From: Gymnorhina tibicen
Taxonomy: Eukaryota > Chordata > Aves > Passeriformes > Artamidae
Reading direction: 5' to 3'
DNA length: 64,000 nt
Assembly: GCA_013399875.1 (NCBI GenBank)
Contig: VXAZ01002268.1
Span: 126,974-190,973, forward strand
Of this stretch, positions 12,855 through 25,749 are shown one piece after another. Position numbers and translations under genes: made by a program. A model generated the notes under the pieces. The model was not told the origin of the DNA. It saw only the letters and a program-made list of their open reading frames with translations, and made no database searches. How positions within the stretch are numbered: position 1 is the stretch's first letter; the number at the start of each line of letters is the position of its first letter.

Positions 12855-12901
12855 GAGCTGAATATTTCAGCTGAATATTCACTGAGCTGAATATTTCAGC
12901 T
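12855..12901. repeat. Direct repeat of an 18-base near-palindrome
   Basis: The 18-mer GAGCTGAATATTTCAGCT occurs at 12855-12872 and 12884-12901 (29-base period) and is nearly self-complementary. It lies in intron sequence. Confidence 0.7.
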
Positions 12902-14318
12902 ATGTGATCTACACTCACATGAACTTCACACATAATCATAGCAAAAGTGTGTTAATGACAATGTTAGGACATCAAAATGTACTGGTGAACATAGATAATC
13001 ATGTTTGTCCTAGTTGTCTGGATTTTTAAATATATTTGTCCCTGAACTAGTTAGACCAAATACTAGGGAGTAACAAGTCAGTGCAAAAAGCACTTAATAG
13101 AAAAGCATTTAATATGATTTTATCACCTTTCACTTCAGTGAGTTGATATTTCATAATAAAAACAGTAACAAGATTTGTTTGGTGGTTTGGTTTTTTTTGT
13201 ATTTAAAAAATGCAAAATAAACTTTTTTTTTTTTTAAATGACCCTTCTCTGCCATGTGGGAAATCCTTTAGTTCTGAAGTAAATTAACAGCTCAGATTGA
13301 ACTACCATACACCAGATGCGACACAGAAGTGAGATACTGGTCACTGCAGTGACGGTGCCACAAGTACAATTCCCACTGCAGCAACTTGTCATCTAAACAA
13401 CATGCAGCCACTCTCAGTTTGCATAATATATTATCAAGAAATCAATGCTATAATACATATATCAATATATATATCTCAATACATACATATCAATAATATA
13501 TTACCAAGAAATTGTAGTGTTCAATAAGCACATTAAGGACCATTTCAGATAAGATAATTTCACAAAATGCTGTTCTCTTCGTGCAACTTTACAGAGACAA
13601 TAGTGGCCATTTCTGTTTGGTTAAAGGCCTGCAGTAGCAAAAATCATGGATGTGGTCAAGCGGAACTGACAGTTTAGATTCAAGAACTCCTAGTAAAACG
13701 CTAGCGTGTAAGTATTTTGCATTTGTGTGTAAAGCCATTCTGTTCTAAGCATTATCTTTGGGAGACAAAAATTAGAATTCTCCTAGCATTGATATTTTAA
13801 ATTAAATTTTCCAAAAGAAAGTCTATGCATGTAGACAGACAATGGCTTCAGCTGTCAGCAACAACTGAAGGAAAAAAGGAAACTGTATTCTACAAAACAA
13901 TCTCTAAGAATAGTTACATTCAACATTAGAGGCTGGTAGGAAAAGTTTGTGTCTGGATCAAAGAGAAGTTTGCTTCAAGTAAAACGTGAAATTTTTCGTA
14001 TCTGTTAAACGTTTTTGTTCTCAGTCACACCTGTAGTCCATTCCCAGAAGCCGTGAAAACAGTAACTTAGTATGGCAGCAAAAGAACATATAATAGGCAT
14101 TATCAGTCATTCAGGAGGATCTAACCTGTCATAATCTGAAGTTTCATTCACTTCAATGGCACTATGCTGATTTTCATGACCAACAACCTGGACCATTTTG
14201 TGGCTGCACTAAATTAAACTAAATACTCTGTTTCTCTGAAGCACTATCTCAGAAGGAAGTATTCCTTCCGTATTCCCATGACAGATTGCAGAATATTTCT
14301 CATTACTGACAAGTAGTA

Positions 14319-14373
14319 TTTTTATATTTATATATTTTTATATATACACACATATATATATATATATACACAC
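14319..14373. repeat. TA-rich simple repeat
   Basis: About 55 bases of alternating TA with short CA interruptions. A dinucleotide microsatellite in an intron. Confidence 0.85.
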
Positions 14374-14459
14374 CAACATTTCTTTTCCTGAACAACCACT
14401 GCCATTAAAAGACTACTCACTCTGTTTTACGTGTATCTGATCACTACAGAATCCTATAC

Positions 14460-14521
14460 CAGGAAAATTGGAAAGCTTGGGCAAGTAACTTGTGGAGGAC
14501 TGTAACAAACAAATAATGGAA
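14460..14521 (-). CDS. Internal coding exon (SYLPKLSNFP exon)
   Basis: The acceptor has a long tract, GGTTTTTTTTCAG. Twenty codons read SIICLLQSSTSYLPKLSNFP. The exon enters in phase 2 and leaves in phase 1 at CCTG|GTATAGG. Both neighbours agree in phase (14672-14696 upstream, 12408-12508 downstream). A nested acceptor TTTGTTTGTTACAG, 22 bases further in, could give a shorter form but would shift phase. A 75-codon ORF in another frame is a shadow. Confidence 0.7.
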
Positions 14522-14671
14522 CTGAAAAAAAACCATTATAGAACATAAAATCTGAGATAACTTTGTAGATTCCTTGGAAAGTGTGATCCAGGACAGTGTA
14601 AAGTCAGACACCATAACTTTGAATACTTTAATGCTTGGCCATGTGTAAAGGTTTAACAGGTATGTACACAC

Positions 14672-14696
14672 TGCTCAGAGCCAGTTTCATTGAAGT
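14672..14696 (-). CDS. Short internal coding exon, 25 bases
   Basis: The acceptor is excellent (TTTCTGCTGTCCTTTTGCAG). The reading FNETGSE is flanked by split codons, entering in phase 1 (G+AC, Asp) and leaving in phase 2 (CA+T, His) at GAGCA|GTGTGTAC. Both junctions are phase-consistent with 17281-17393 and 14460-14521. Overlapping GT dinucleotides leave the exact donor open by a few bases. Confidence 0.62.
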
Positions 14697-17280
14697 CTGC
14701 AAAAGGACAGCAGAAATAATTGTGAAAAAGCTTCTTGGACAAGAAAGAGTTTATACCTTGCAGTAGAACAGATTACATACAGACTCTTGGAAATCTGGCA
14801 AATTGGGTGAACCAAGAATAGAAAGCTGACCAACAGAGAAGCTAATGGAGAATATTTATGAAAAATAGTAGCTATATTTAAAATCAATTTGGGATGTGAA
14901 CTATTACAAGGACACAATTTGCTTATTTCTTCCTGGAATTCACTGCTTTTCAAGACCTTCCTATATACAAAACTAGAATCTTAGATTTTACATTGTATTT
15001 AAAAATTGAAAAGCTTTAGTATATCTATAACTGAAGAATAAAATGGTAAAATATATAATTTATTTTGAAATATATTAAGAAGTATTATACTGATTTTTTC
15101 CTTAGTAGTGTTATTTTTCTGACTGTAAATGAGACATCTCCACATGCAGTTTTTTCAATGGTTGTTTTTTCCAATGCAGTTTTTTTCAGTAATTCAAAAT
15201 ACTGCTGAAGTAAGAATTCTCCTTATTGAAGAACTAAAATCTGAATGTAAAATACACGTAGATTAAATGAAAGTAAGCTATTTAAACAAAATTGTGAGGG
15301 AATGGGTATGTCCTTTATAAAATAGCTTTCACAGATTAGAAAAATCATGATCTAATTAAATTATATTTTCTTTTTCTTTTATCCTTTTTTGATCTGAGTG
15401 CTGCAGTTGCAAACTTGGAAGATTATTGTCAAATAGTTGCATTAGTAATAGATACATAAGTATAAAAATTTACAATCAATTTCAACAGCTTCTTTTGTTA
15501 CCTTATCTCTTTGTTAATCATGTTTTTGCTCTTTCATCCTTCATATTTTATGAATATGTGTAGATAGAGACAGAAACAAAGTCAAAGGAAAAGATCAAGT
15601 GTAATGTTCAATAAAAAAAAAAAGATGAAAAATGTAACTTGTGAAATGTCTCTTTAGGCCAGCTGATTGCAGGGTAACTACCAAAAAGCTGACACACACA
15701 TTTTTATTTATATCTACTCAAAAGCAAGAAAATGTCAAAGAATCAGGATGAAGCTGATTTCCCTCTTGTGTATGTGCATAGGTTTTGATTATAGGCTTTT
15801 TCCTCAATTGATGAACTATTGCGTCGAGTTCTGAAAATCACTTTACAAAAATAGTGCTGTGTTCAGGGTCAATACCTCTCTAACAGTCAGCCATAAAGTC
15901 AGCTATAAAGTTGCCACTGATTTTTTTGGAAAAGAATGGGATCAGGTCCTCTTTATTTTGACTAGAAAGATTTTGGAAGTCTGCTTCCAGGAACAATAGA
16001 AAAACCCACATCTGACTAATTTGTGGTATTCATTGATTTTTTTTTTTTTTTCTGCTAAGAGGACAAGCCGAATGTGATTTCACACAATTTAAAAACTATC
16101 TTTCAACTTGGGAAAGAATATTAACTTAATCTGAATATTTGTTATACTAGTGAATACCAGCTATACCAGCAAATATAGCTACTATCTGAAAATATTAAAA
16201 AAGAGAAATAACAAATAATGTAATTTTGAAGCTGATTTTCCCCATTACCAAAGGACCAAATCCTCAAGGTCTTGTATAGTGCATTTGTTTTGACCCCTCT
16301 TCAAAAACCTCATTGTTTTTCAAGGTTAGCTAAGGGTCTTCTTGCAATACATGCAGTGCATCTGGAATCACATATTGTCCCTAAAGCTGGGAGCCATTGG
16401 TGATACTCTTTATATGAAAAAATCTATCCCTGATTTAGTGATAAAATATAAAAAGTGTGAGAATCTAGCAGACTTGAAAGTCTTCATGCACATAACTAAT
16501 CCCATAACAAATTTCGACTACTCTCCTGTTTCTAGCTTTTTTATTTTTCACTCTATCAATTCCCTCACAGAAACCAGAAAGAAGTGAACCCATATCTAAA
16601 TTTAATGTTTGCACCATGGCAGCTGACAGGAGCCTGCAGATCATGTGCTGTGCTGCACTGCCAAAGCATTTAACTACCTGGGAACACTTCCTCGTGATGC
16701 ACCAAAATGAGATTTCAGTGATGGTAAGGGTTGTGAAGCACTATTCCAATGTAATAAAGTAATTAGAGTAAAACGTTCTTGATTAAAGGTTGGCCTGTAG
16801 CATTAGTATCATAGGTAAAATATACCATCTAAAAGTCATTTCAAAAAACGTGTTTTTATCAGATAGGAAAAAAGAACAAGCCAAATTAAGTGTCATTCCC
16901 AAAACTTAATGAAATCTGTGACAAGGATAGGAACAAAGCGTGAATCTCCTGATGTTTTTCTTCCCTAGTTCATTTAGTCTTTTGACATGCTGTTTTCTCC
17001 ATATGCAATACAAACATAAAACCAAAATGAATTGACATTAATTATAGGCCATTATTATAAACTGTTCATTTCTTTTAATGTCTTTCTTTAATAATTTATG
17101 CATCTTTAGAATCAATGTATGCCACTCCAAGTTTTGCTGCAGAGTGCCACAAAAGGAAGAGAGGAATCATAAAACACCTTTTTTAATTCAAAGCTGAGCA
17201 GTTGTTCTGCAAGCACTACCACTCTTCCCACGCAACAGCATGAATTACACTTTTTCCACCTAGGTTTTTTTTTTCCTGAC

Positions 17281-17393
17281 CTTCTTTGGCATTTAAGTGC
17301 AGAAAAGAAAGTATTTCAGGGCTGCATGTGTCACTCTCAGAGATCTGAAGTTCCGGTTGCCTGCAGGGGCCATTTAAAAACATTAGCGTTGTC
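17281..17393 (-). CDS. Internal coding exon (NGPCRQPELQ exon)
   Basis: The acceptor GGCTGCTTTTCCCAG is good. Thirty-seven codons include TTLMFLNGPCRQPELQISE and CSPEILSFLHLNAKE. The exon enters in phase 2 and exits in phase 1 at GAAG|GTCAGG. It is separated by only 91 bases from the exon at 17485-17717. Confidence 0.68.
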
Positions 17394-17484
17394 CTGGGAA
17401 AAGCAGCCTTTGGATATACTCTCATCCATAACAAAAGAGATTCTAAATAATAATCAGTGTGAGAATATATTGTTTCTCTTTGAC

Positions 17485-17717
17485 CGCTGGTGTAGGAAAC
17501 CTGGCCGTATCATAAAGTCTCGTGAAGAGAAGAAGCATGTAGAGGCAAATAATGGGAAAATAGGACGCCTATGGTGCATGTTCAAACTCTCAGGAATAGC
17601 TTTTACCGAGATTAAAAAGGGAAATGAAACTGAATCTTTTGACCAGCTTCTCAGTGAACGTTTGACTAGTTTTGCAGTGAAGTCAGTATACAGTAGCAAT
17701 CTGTTCCACTCAGGGCT
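17485..17717 (-). CDS. Internal coding exon, 233 bases
   Basis: Seventy-seven codons in frame from an acceptor AAAAAGTTTTAG. Fragments are SPEWNRLLLYTDFTAKLVK and NMHHRRPIFPLFASTCFF. The exit in phase 2 at CAGCG|GTCAAAG joins 17393 as CG+G (Arg). Several CpGs are retained. The tract before the acceptor is weak and the donor is non-ideal. The complementary strand is also open (131 codons, 17326-17721), but it has no splice support and I treat it as a shadow. Confidence 0.6.
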
Positions 17718-17802
17718 CTAAAACTTTTTAATGCTGTATTTACCTAAAACAGTTTTAGTTTATGATTTGATATGTCAAGCAGGAAGTTGATTTCATTTTC
17801 AC

Positions 17803-17816
17803 CAGAGATCTCTTTT
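17803..17816 (-). CDS. Candidate 14-base microexon
   Basis: The acceptor TTTTATTTCCATTGTTTAG is strong and the donor CTCTG|GTGAAAA fair. The 14 bases complete E-K-R-S-L, converting the phase-1 exit at 18515 to the phase-0 entry at 17717. It is included because it repairs the phase chain. The intron to 17717 would be only 85 bases. Low support on its own. Confidence 0.3.
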
Positions 17817-18514
17817 CTAAACAATGGAAATAAAATTGCATTTTACCTGTAGACACAGGCACTGTCTTTAAATGAAGAGCAATTTTATTCCTTCAGCAAA
17901 TGTTAATTTTTGAAAATGAATGTCAAAAGCCTTAAAAAATCATTGCAGTTTATTTGGTCAGAGGCATTAAAAAAAGTTGACAGCAGCTGGATAGACAGCC
18001 CATGCTTTCAGAAAAAGGATCTCTTTCCTTTAACAGACTTACTGTTGATCTAGAATGACTTCTTACAAAAGGAACAGAGATCAATATTTTCCTAGTTCTA
18101 AGATGAGTGTTTTTACATTTTAATTAGTTGCATACTGATTTCTCTAAAAAGATACTTTATTCAGCAAATATCTACAATTACATAACGTATATATAGCATA
18201 TCTTTAGATATAATTCAAACCTTGTTTTGCCAAATGCAGTCTTTTATGGTTTATATATCCACACATCATTTAACAGAGGGAANAAGAAGCCCTACCATCC
18301 ATATTGAGCATTCTGAGGACTTAAAAGACACAATAACCAGTTTGGGTACTTTGTACCCAAGCAAGTTATTTTTCTATTTCATTTTTTGGAAAGAAAGGGA
18401 CTCAGGGATTGCATGTGAAACATTTAATTACTGCTAACTCTTATATGCATCAATTTTGTGTATTTAAAATACTTTATGTCCTGGGAGTTCTTAATAAAAC
18501 AATACATTAATTAC

Positions 18515-18573
18515 CAGTAGCTTTAACAGTTTCAAGCACATGCATAGCTAAATGGTCTGTCTTCAAATTCCCT
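18515..18573 (-). CDS. Internal coding exon (LETVKAT exon)
   Basis: The acceptor TTTTTTGTTTACAATGTACTTAG and donor ACTG|GTAATT are both good. Nineteen codons read GNLKTDHLAMHVLETVKAT. The exon enters in phase 2 and leaves in phase 1. A second frame (REFEDRPFSYA) is open for part of the exon but has no good donor. Confidence 0.65.
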
Positions 18574-18987
18574 CTAAGTACATTGTAAACAAAAAATAAA
18601 ATGTTGAAATGACTGTTAAGTGCAAGGAGATAGAGTAAGACAGGCAGACAGTAAGAGTCCTGAGCTGTATGTGAACATCCACACATATACAATGAGTATT
18701 TGGAAGAAGCTGATTTAAACAGCTGGGAAAATATCTATGACAAACATGCCAGTGTGCCACAACTGTTCCTCAAACCTTCACAACAAACTGCAGAAATCTA
18801 CATTAGAAGAATCAGATGCTAACTGCATGTCTGTGATCAAACTGGATGAGCCCAGGATCTCTCACTCTTTATTTTTTTTCTCAATCATGCTGTGAATGTA
18901 TGTGCAGCTGCAAAATTTCACTGGAACATTTTCAAGGCTACTTCAGCATGGTAGCACCAAAAGAACTCAGAGTGCAGAATTCAGCAC

Positions 18988-19060
18988 AAATGCATTACAA
19001 GTACTGCAGACTCCTCATAATGAACTTTGATACAAAAACAGAAATCCTGACAAAGTTCAT
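18988..19060 (-). CDS. Internal coding exon with NAGNAG acceptor
   Basis: The acceptor CTCTCTTTGTGTTCAGCAG has two in-tandem AGs three bases apart. The reading ELCQDFCFCIKVHYEESAVL continues as VMH. It enters in phase 1 (A+AT, Asn) from 19328-19361. Exit in phase 2 uses a weak TT|GTGCTG donor. A better-looking GTAATG donor 11 bases earlier would exit in phase 0 and would not match the next exon. The right boundary is firmer than the left. Confidence 0.48.
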
Positions 19061-19327
19061 CTGCTGAACACAAAGAGAGATGGATCATTCGTGTAATAGC
19101 TCAGATTTCAAGCTTTACTGGGCAAAAGCCCAGTACCCGGCATGTACCGCAGAGTATCCAGAGCCCATTAAGAAGAATTATAGAATGGAAACTTAATTAC
19201 ACTAATAGACATTTGAGAGAAGATAATAATTTGGCATAAGACTTACAATATGACAGCATTACAGATCTATTTTGAAATCTATAAAAATAAAGAAAAAATT
19301 TCCCTTTATCTCAGGAAAATAATATAC

Positions 19328-19361
19328 TATTTCTAAGATGATCAAGAGATTGGTGTTTATC
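19328..19361 (-). CDS. Short internal coding exon (DKHQSLDHLRN)
   Basis: The acceptor is excellent (AAATCTTCTTTTTTCAG). Eleven codons read DKHQSLDHLRN, entering in phase 0 and leaving in phase 1 at AATA|GTATATT. Both neighbours agree in phase. A 69-codon ORF across it in another frame is a shadow. Confidence 0.63.
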
Positions 19362-20607
19362 CTGAAAAAAGAAGATTTTAAGTCTTGTTTCATTTCTGCA
19401 GGTGGTAGTTCATGAGATGAGAAAACAAAATGTGAAATTCTAAGGTTCTCTGGAAATGATGTCTCCAAAGAGCTGTACTACTCCATAATTACCATTACTT
19501 TCCCCTGGGGACCTTTGTCTAACAAAGGATCACTGCCCTTTTTTTTTTTTTTGAACAACAGATAACGAATTTAAAGTTTTATTATGCAATCTTTGACAAT
19601 TTCAGTGAGGTAACCATTTTTAATAAACACAGCAGGCATATTCCAATGTATTTTAAAAGCTGACAAAGAGGATCTATGGCCTTTTCATCGAGGGAATCAC
19701 AGGTGCCTAGGACTAGCTTTGTTCAGGAATACTCATAAGTATATAGGTGGATGACCAGGAATATATGTAATCATATTATACAAGGCATATAAACATTGTT
19801 GTTAAAGCCACAATTTAAATTTAATTTTCTGCCACGTAAAATGAAAGCAGTCAAGACTCTGACTTGAAAGATCAAAACTACTTCACTCCCTGGCAAATAA
19901 AAATACAGCTAGATGCTTGTTAATTGAGTCTTAGGGGATAGAGGATAAGAAAATAAAAATTAATTTCCCTGCTTACTGCACACTATTTGACTTTTGGATT
20001 ACAAAATAAAGCTGAATACAGTTTCCGCAGCTATTACCCAAAGTACTTTACAAAAAAGAAAAAAAATTTCTATTTCATCTTTTCTTTGTCCAATCCAAAG
20101 AGTGTGAACTTAACCCAAGCACAATAAAAAAATTCTAATTGCTGCAAGGTGTACAGCAACACTTAGTTAACACATCTCACAAAGGAACAAAATTCACATA
20201 TGACACCAGTTTTTATTCCTCAGATATCTGAGATTTATTTTTGGACATGGAAGGACATTAGAGTTTTGGACTCTAGTTACCAAGTTCTAAAAGAATTCAT
20301 ACCGAGCCAGAATGCAGAAATGTTGAAAAACTTTCAACAATAATTTCAACAATCATTTTCTTTGGATCAGCTTTCAGAATTTATATTTAAAAAGGTCAAG
20401 GATTTCATATTATATGTATTACATTACTGCTATCAGCAAATCCACTGATAACAGTTAAAGAACAGTGAGGTTTTATTTAATAATTTAAACAGATTCCTTT
20501 GGTGAAATCATTCCAGAAGTATATTTTTGATTCTAAACAAGTTAGTTAAGTGACCACTTATTTGTTGTTTTGTGCACCTTATCATGGTTGAAACACTGAG
20601 AAGTTAC

Positions 20608-20668
20608 AAGGTCAGCTGGCAGAGATTCCAGACCTCTCAGTTCCGAAAAGGTGACTACTTTCCTGTCT
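20608..20668 (-). CDS. Internal coding exon (VVTFSELRGLES)
   Basis: The acceptor is GGTTTTGTTTTAG. Twenty codons read DRKVVTFSELRGLESLPADL. The exon enters in phase 2 (AG+A, Arg, from 25750-25853) and leaves in phase 0 at CTT|GTAACT, matching 19361. A CpG is retained in the coding frame. Confidence 0.74.
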
Positions 20669-23600
20669 CTAAAACAAAACCATCCTGAGTAGGACCACCA
20701 AGGAATCTTAAACATGATTTAAAGAGATCACAAACCCGTCGTAAGCCCAACTACGTACTCAAATCTTCAAGCAACTTACTTAGAAACAAAAATATGCATT
20801 TCAGAAAGTTGGATTTTTTTTTTTGCAAGACCCATGCTGCACACAACAAAATTATTTAACTAAGGTCATGCCTATACAAGGAAAAATGCATTGATTTACC
20901 TAAACTGATTGATTTTAAATCCAGTTAAACTGGTGCAAACATCTAATGTAAAAGCACTTATCCCAGCTAAGACCTCACTTAAATTAATTTAGCTTACTTC
21001 AGCAATTTATCAATGTTAGCTAAACCAATTCTAGCAAAGGTTAAGCAGGTTTAAGTGCTTCTGTATAAGGAGTTTGAACAGATTTAACTATATTGACTTA
21101 AAAACGTTTTAATTAAAACAGTGTAACGTCTCACATGGACAAGATTTAAATCCCCAAGGCAGAGAAGCAAAGCAGCAAACTGAAATCTGTCCTGGCGTCC
21201 ACCTGGGTACCCCTCTGCTGACAACAGGGACATAGGCTATGTAACCAGCATTTGGGAGGAAGCATAGTAGAATCAAGACTAATTTCAGATGCCAGAAGAT
21301 TTTGCAGGACCAGCAGAAAAAGGAGAAAATAAAAAAAAATAAAAACAAAATCCCAAATGCATAGTTAAGAATTGACGAAACCTGGTCTGGGTATAAAATG
21401 AAATATAACAGAAGTACCATTCTAGCATGGCATTTTAAAAAGTCTGCTCTCAGAATGAAAACTTGCATATCTGTTTAAGACATTAAAAAAAAATAATACT
21501 GGTGCAGTATTTACACAGGGTTTCCCTCTTTCAAATCAATTCAGTCAGTCTTGGAATTTCCTGGTATGTATGTGTGGTAGCCTCATCAGATCTATTTTAA
21601 AGTGAGCCTCACAAGAGGGATGACCAGTGGCAAAAGGCATAAAGATCAATTTTCTCCTGCCCATCAAAACAGTAACCACTGCACTCTTTTAAGCAAACTT
21701 TCATACTGGCTCATCCTTGGCAGTCTGGAGAGGCATGGATCTGCAGAGAGGTGCAGGGCAAGCCCTCCACACCTCCTGGCTGGGGAACAAGTGCAGTCCA
21801 GAGGTGACAGTGTCCTACTCTGTCTGTGCCAACACGTACACACCTGTTCCCCCTCCTTGGCATGCAAGTGGAATCAGTGATGATCAGAGCAGCTACAGCC
21901 ACTCAAGGCATCTGCACAAATCCACATTCATTTTTGACTTTATGATTCTTAACTCTGTTAGCTCAAGATTTTAAAAGAATTTACAACTACTAGAATACAG
22001 AGAGCAGCAACAGTAGAGGCTTTCATTCCCATTAATCCTGATGCAGACACTAATCTAAACTCACTGCAGCTGGCACAGTTGTACGTGACACTTCCACCAG
22101 ACTACTTTCTGCCTTTTCTTTCTCATTTTGCAGACATTCTTCTCTCCTTCCTGAAGTTTACTAGCACTCTGAGTGCAATTTCATTATTCTGGCTAAAAAT
22201 CTGTTTAAATATGTTTTTCCCTTCCTGACCCAAATCCTACCAGACGAATCAGCTAAGTTGTTCTGTGTGGGATATATGTCTGAATCCCTCCCTTGACACC
22301 TGAGATCATCATCATTACTAATTGCTTAGTCTCTTCTGGTCAAATTTTTAGTATCCAGAATTACCTTTCTCACCAAGACATACAGCAAATGCACAACTAA
22401 ATTAGAGACTGCATAAGCTTAAAACTGACTCATTTAGAGACATTCAATAATATGTTCCCAACTGAACTAGATCTTGTACTGCCTTTCAACTTTTACGAGA
22501 ATGAAAGAAACAACTGTAGTTAAAATTTCTTAGAGAAAACTCTGAATTGCTGAATTTCAGTGCTTTAAAAAAGATGTCTCTGAAAATACAGCAGTGTATC
22601 TTGATTAGATGATTTACTAGGATTCAGAAAAATATATCTGCAATTTCAAAACATTATTTTAAAGAGGGGCTGGGTATTTTAAGTGGTATTTCATTAAGCA
22701 ACTCGATCTTTAGCTAATTGTCCCAGTGTTCTTTGCTAACTCTGGTAAATGGTTTTCAAATTATCAGGCAACTAAGTGCAAGGTTAAGTCTAATCTCAAA
22801 TACTATTGATATTACTAAGTTTGAAAGAAAGGACTTTATTTGCTATGATGAAGCCAGGTGTTTTTCACACTTAAATGTGTTATGAACTGTGTGCCAACAT
22901 AAAGCCGTATTCTCCCTTTAAAGACATAGTAATAAAATTTAGAGCAAAGTTAAGGACGGATTAATCTCATCTAATTTTAGCCATGTAAAGTGAGAAGTCT
23001 GATCTTTGCTGTTTGTCTAACTAAGCTCTGAAGTCAGCTCAGTGGAGACGTACTTCTGGAGATGCTTGAAAAACATGAATTATCCTTGTGGACACAAGTC
23101 TTGTTTCTCACCAGCTGAGGAGGTACAGATGACTTACTCATAGCTAGCACAAGGTGAGCTGAACCCCACACTATCTGACTAAATATGGAAGGTAAACATA
23201 AGCAAATTGAACAATTACTTACACATTTTCTATGAAAATTGCTATTATTTGCATATAGTCATAACATATGGGAATGGTTGTAACAGAGTCATGCCATACT
23301 TTTAAAGCGTAATTTTTACGACTCTAATTAATTTTGTTTACTTTAAACAAAATCCACGTAAGTAAAACATGACACTTGCTCATGATGCATATGAATGAAT
23401 ATGCAATAAAAATCTTGCAGGTTTAAATACCTAAGATAGAGTTTTCATAAAAGCAGCAAAGGAGAATCATAACTTAAGATTCTTTCATAGAATTGTTTTT
23501 ACTCTGTATCCTACATTATTGTCATTTAGAGAGCTTTAATCACTTAAACTCAAAGTCTGCTAGCATATGTTTACTCTTTTTCAGAAAATAAATTTTTGCT

Positions 23601-25749
23601 TTATTACAAATACTGCTGTATTTCACACCATCATTCATCTTAGTGCAGACTTTGTATGAATTACTGCAAGACAAGCATGGAGAGCAAGTTTTGCATGACT
23701 AGTGTTTTGCTAGCATGCCACCAAAACATAACTGTTTTAATTGCTACATGTTGCTATTGTCTAGAAAGTTGCTGCAGATATAACCCTCTGATGAATACAC
23801 AACTCATTTACACGGCTTTAGAAAAAGAAACACGCACTACACAATGCTTGGCACTTAGGTGTTCTGTACTGGGCACAAACTAACACCATCAGACTGGAAT
23901 ATGACACTTTTCATTAGCCTCACATGCAGGAATACCTTCAAGCACATCTTAAATCCTATGAATGCTTTTCCCCAAATGGCTTTACTTTCAAATTATTTCC
24001 ATTACTGAAAACCTTAAAAAGGCTAATAAAAATATCTGATAGAGATCTTTGATGAAAGTGCTACAAAGTTCTGCCAGCAAACTTGACTTTGCAACCATCA
24101 CTAACATCCCAGGTTGCTTATAGTACTAAAGTAGGCATGAACATGAATAATCTCTAAATCAGCCCTGCTGCAAACTGATGACTGAGTGAAGTGTTTATAC
24201 TGGAGAAGATCCATCCTAGGCATGAGTAAGAATTTGTTGTACCTGACCATCATGTCTTTCTGAAGAACCTACTGTCTGTGATGGATCAAATATAACATAA
24301 CAATGACAATACAAATTTAAGCCTTCAGGAATTTTTTAACCCAAAGATGGACCAGATGCTGCTGGGAAGTGCTCATGTTCCTGGCAGAGTGCAGTGTCAG
24401 GGCAGCCTGGATTTCTTCTCCTTCGCCCAGGTCCATATAGAGGAAAACCCTTTCACTTCAGATGTTACTAACAGAAAATATCAAGAGGACAAGTACAGTC
24501 TGAGTCTGAACTAAGAAGCAAATAAATAAGGTAGAGAAAAACATTTTGTGAGAGCATTGGTTATTTGCCAGGTATGAAAATGGGGGAGTAGAGAAATGAC
24601 CCACTGGATCCCTCTCAGTGAAAGGACAGAATAAATGAAAGAACTTCATGAGTGGCTTAAGAAACATAGTTTTGGAGTATAACTGAGTCACTGTAGCATG
24701 AATTGCTTTACTTTAATGAATGTAAACAGATTTGGTTTTTGATGCGGAGTACAGCAAGTACACTGCTATAGACATGCAATAAGTCGGATTAGATACAGTT
24801 TATGAATTTATTCAAATGCTCTATAGCTATGCTTTACAATTTTATAAGCTATGCCTTTACAAATAATCAATCTGTCTACCCTGCAGCTTTGAAAAAATAA
24901 ACAAAACAAAAAATTGCATTACCAACACTAATAATCAGCAAGTGACTAAGACACATTTTTCTATCTCCTTAGTAGTGATATATTAGTTTAATCTCTACAG
25001 TACTGGCAGTGCAATCCTTTCCATATGGACACCCATATGCTACATTACTAGTAACATATCTTCTAGGAAATAGCCATATGTTTCACTTTTAAACCTGCAT
25101 AATTTGAACACTTCCTTGTATTTTTACTGTTGTTCTTACTGTGCATTTGAAATACCTGTGGGCATTAAGTAGCACGACAATAATGTTATACCGAACTACA
25201 CTGCTACAATTGGAAGTGCTTCCATACTCTTTGCTGTTTTCAGTAATGCTTTTTAAACAATGAGAAATATTTCTTGACTTCAGTGTTGACTATGCACACT
25301 ATTCTCCTCTATTTCTAGGAACACCAGTGAGTATTTATAAACGTAATACAAAGCAGATAAAAGAACATTCAGTCTTGAATTTGGTTCACTGAAGGCAGTT
25401 CAGTAGTTTGCATCTTGGTGCAGCCACAGCATTGTTCCAGAGTACTGGGGGAGTCTGAACATCCATCCTGCCTGTTGAGCCAGGCTCAAGCCACAAAAAA
25501 CTGAAAAACTGTACTGGCCAGGACCAGGCTGGATGAGGATTGTCCTCTCCACCCACTCTCCCTACCCTTCACACCTGTCTGTTTACAGCACTCAGGAGTG
25601 TTGGCCACAAGAGCAGGCTCACATTTTGGTCAGGGAGTCCATGCAACCCTCACACACAGACTGGAAAAGAGAACACAATGAATACAATAGAATTGTACTC
25701 AGTTGAATGCTATTGAATAAAATTTGCATGTTATCTTACTCTCTCCTAC
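20669..25749. other. Intron, about 5 kb
   Basis: No repeat or exon I can support. The hydrophobic minus-strand ORF at 21109-21468 is a T-rich translation. The moderately GC-rich block at 21600-21900 gives overlapping ORFs on both strands without paired splice sites. A possible 29-base exon near 24243-24271 was too weak to call. Confidence 0.4.

Noticed and set aside
13860..13900. Excellent minus-strand acceptor CCTTTTTTCCTTCAG
   Set aside because: The following open frame (LLLTAEAIVCLHA) has no usable donor before a stop.
21109..21468. 119-codon minus-strand ORF, strongly hydrophobic
   Set aside because: It translates T-rich DNA into Phe/Leu runs and has no paired splice signals. The apparent membrane character is a composition effect.
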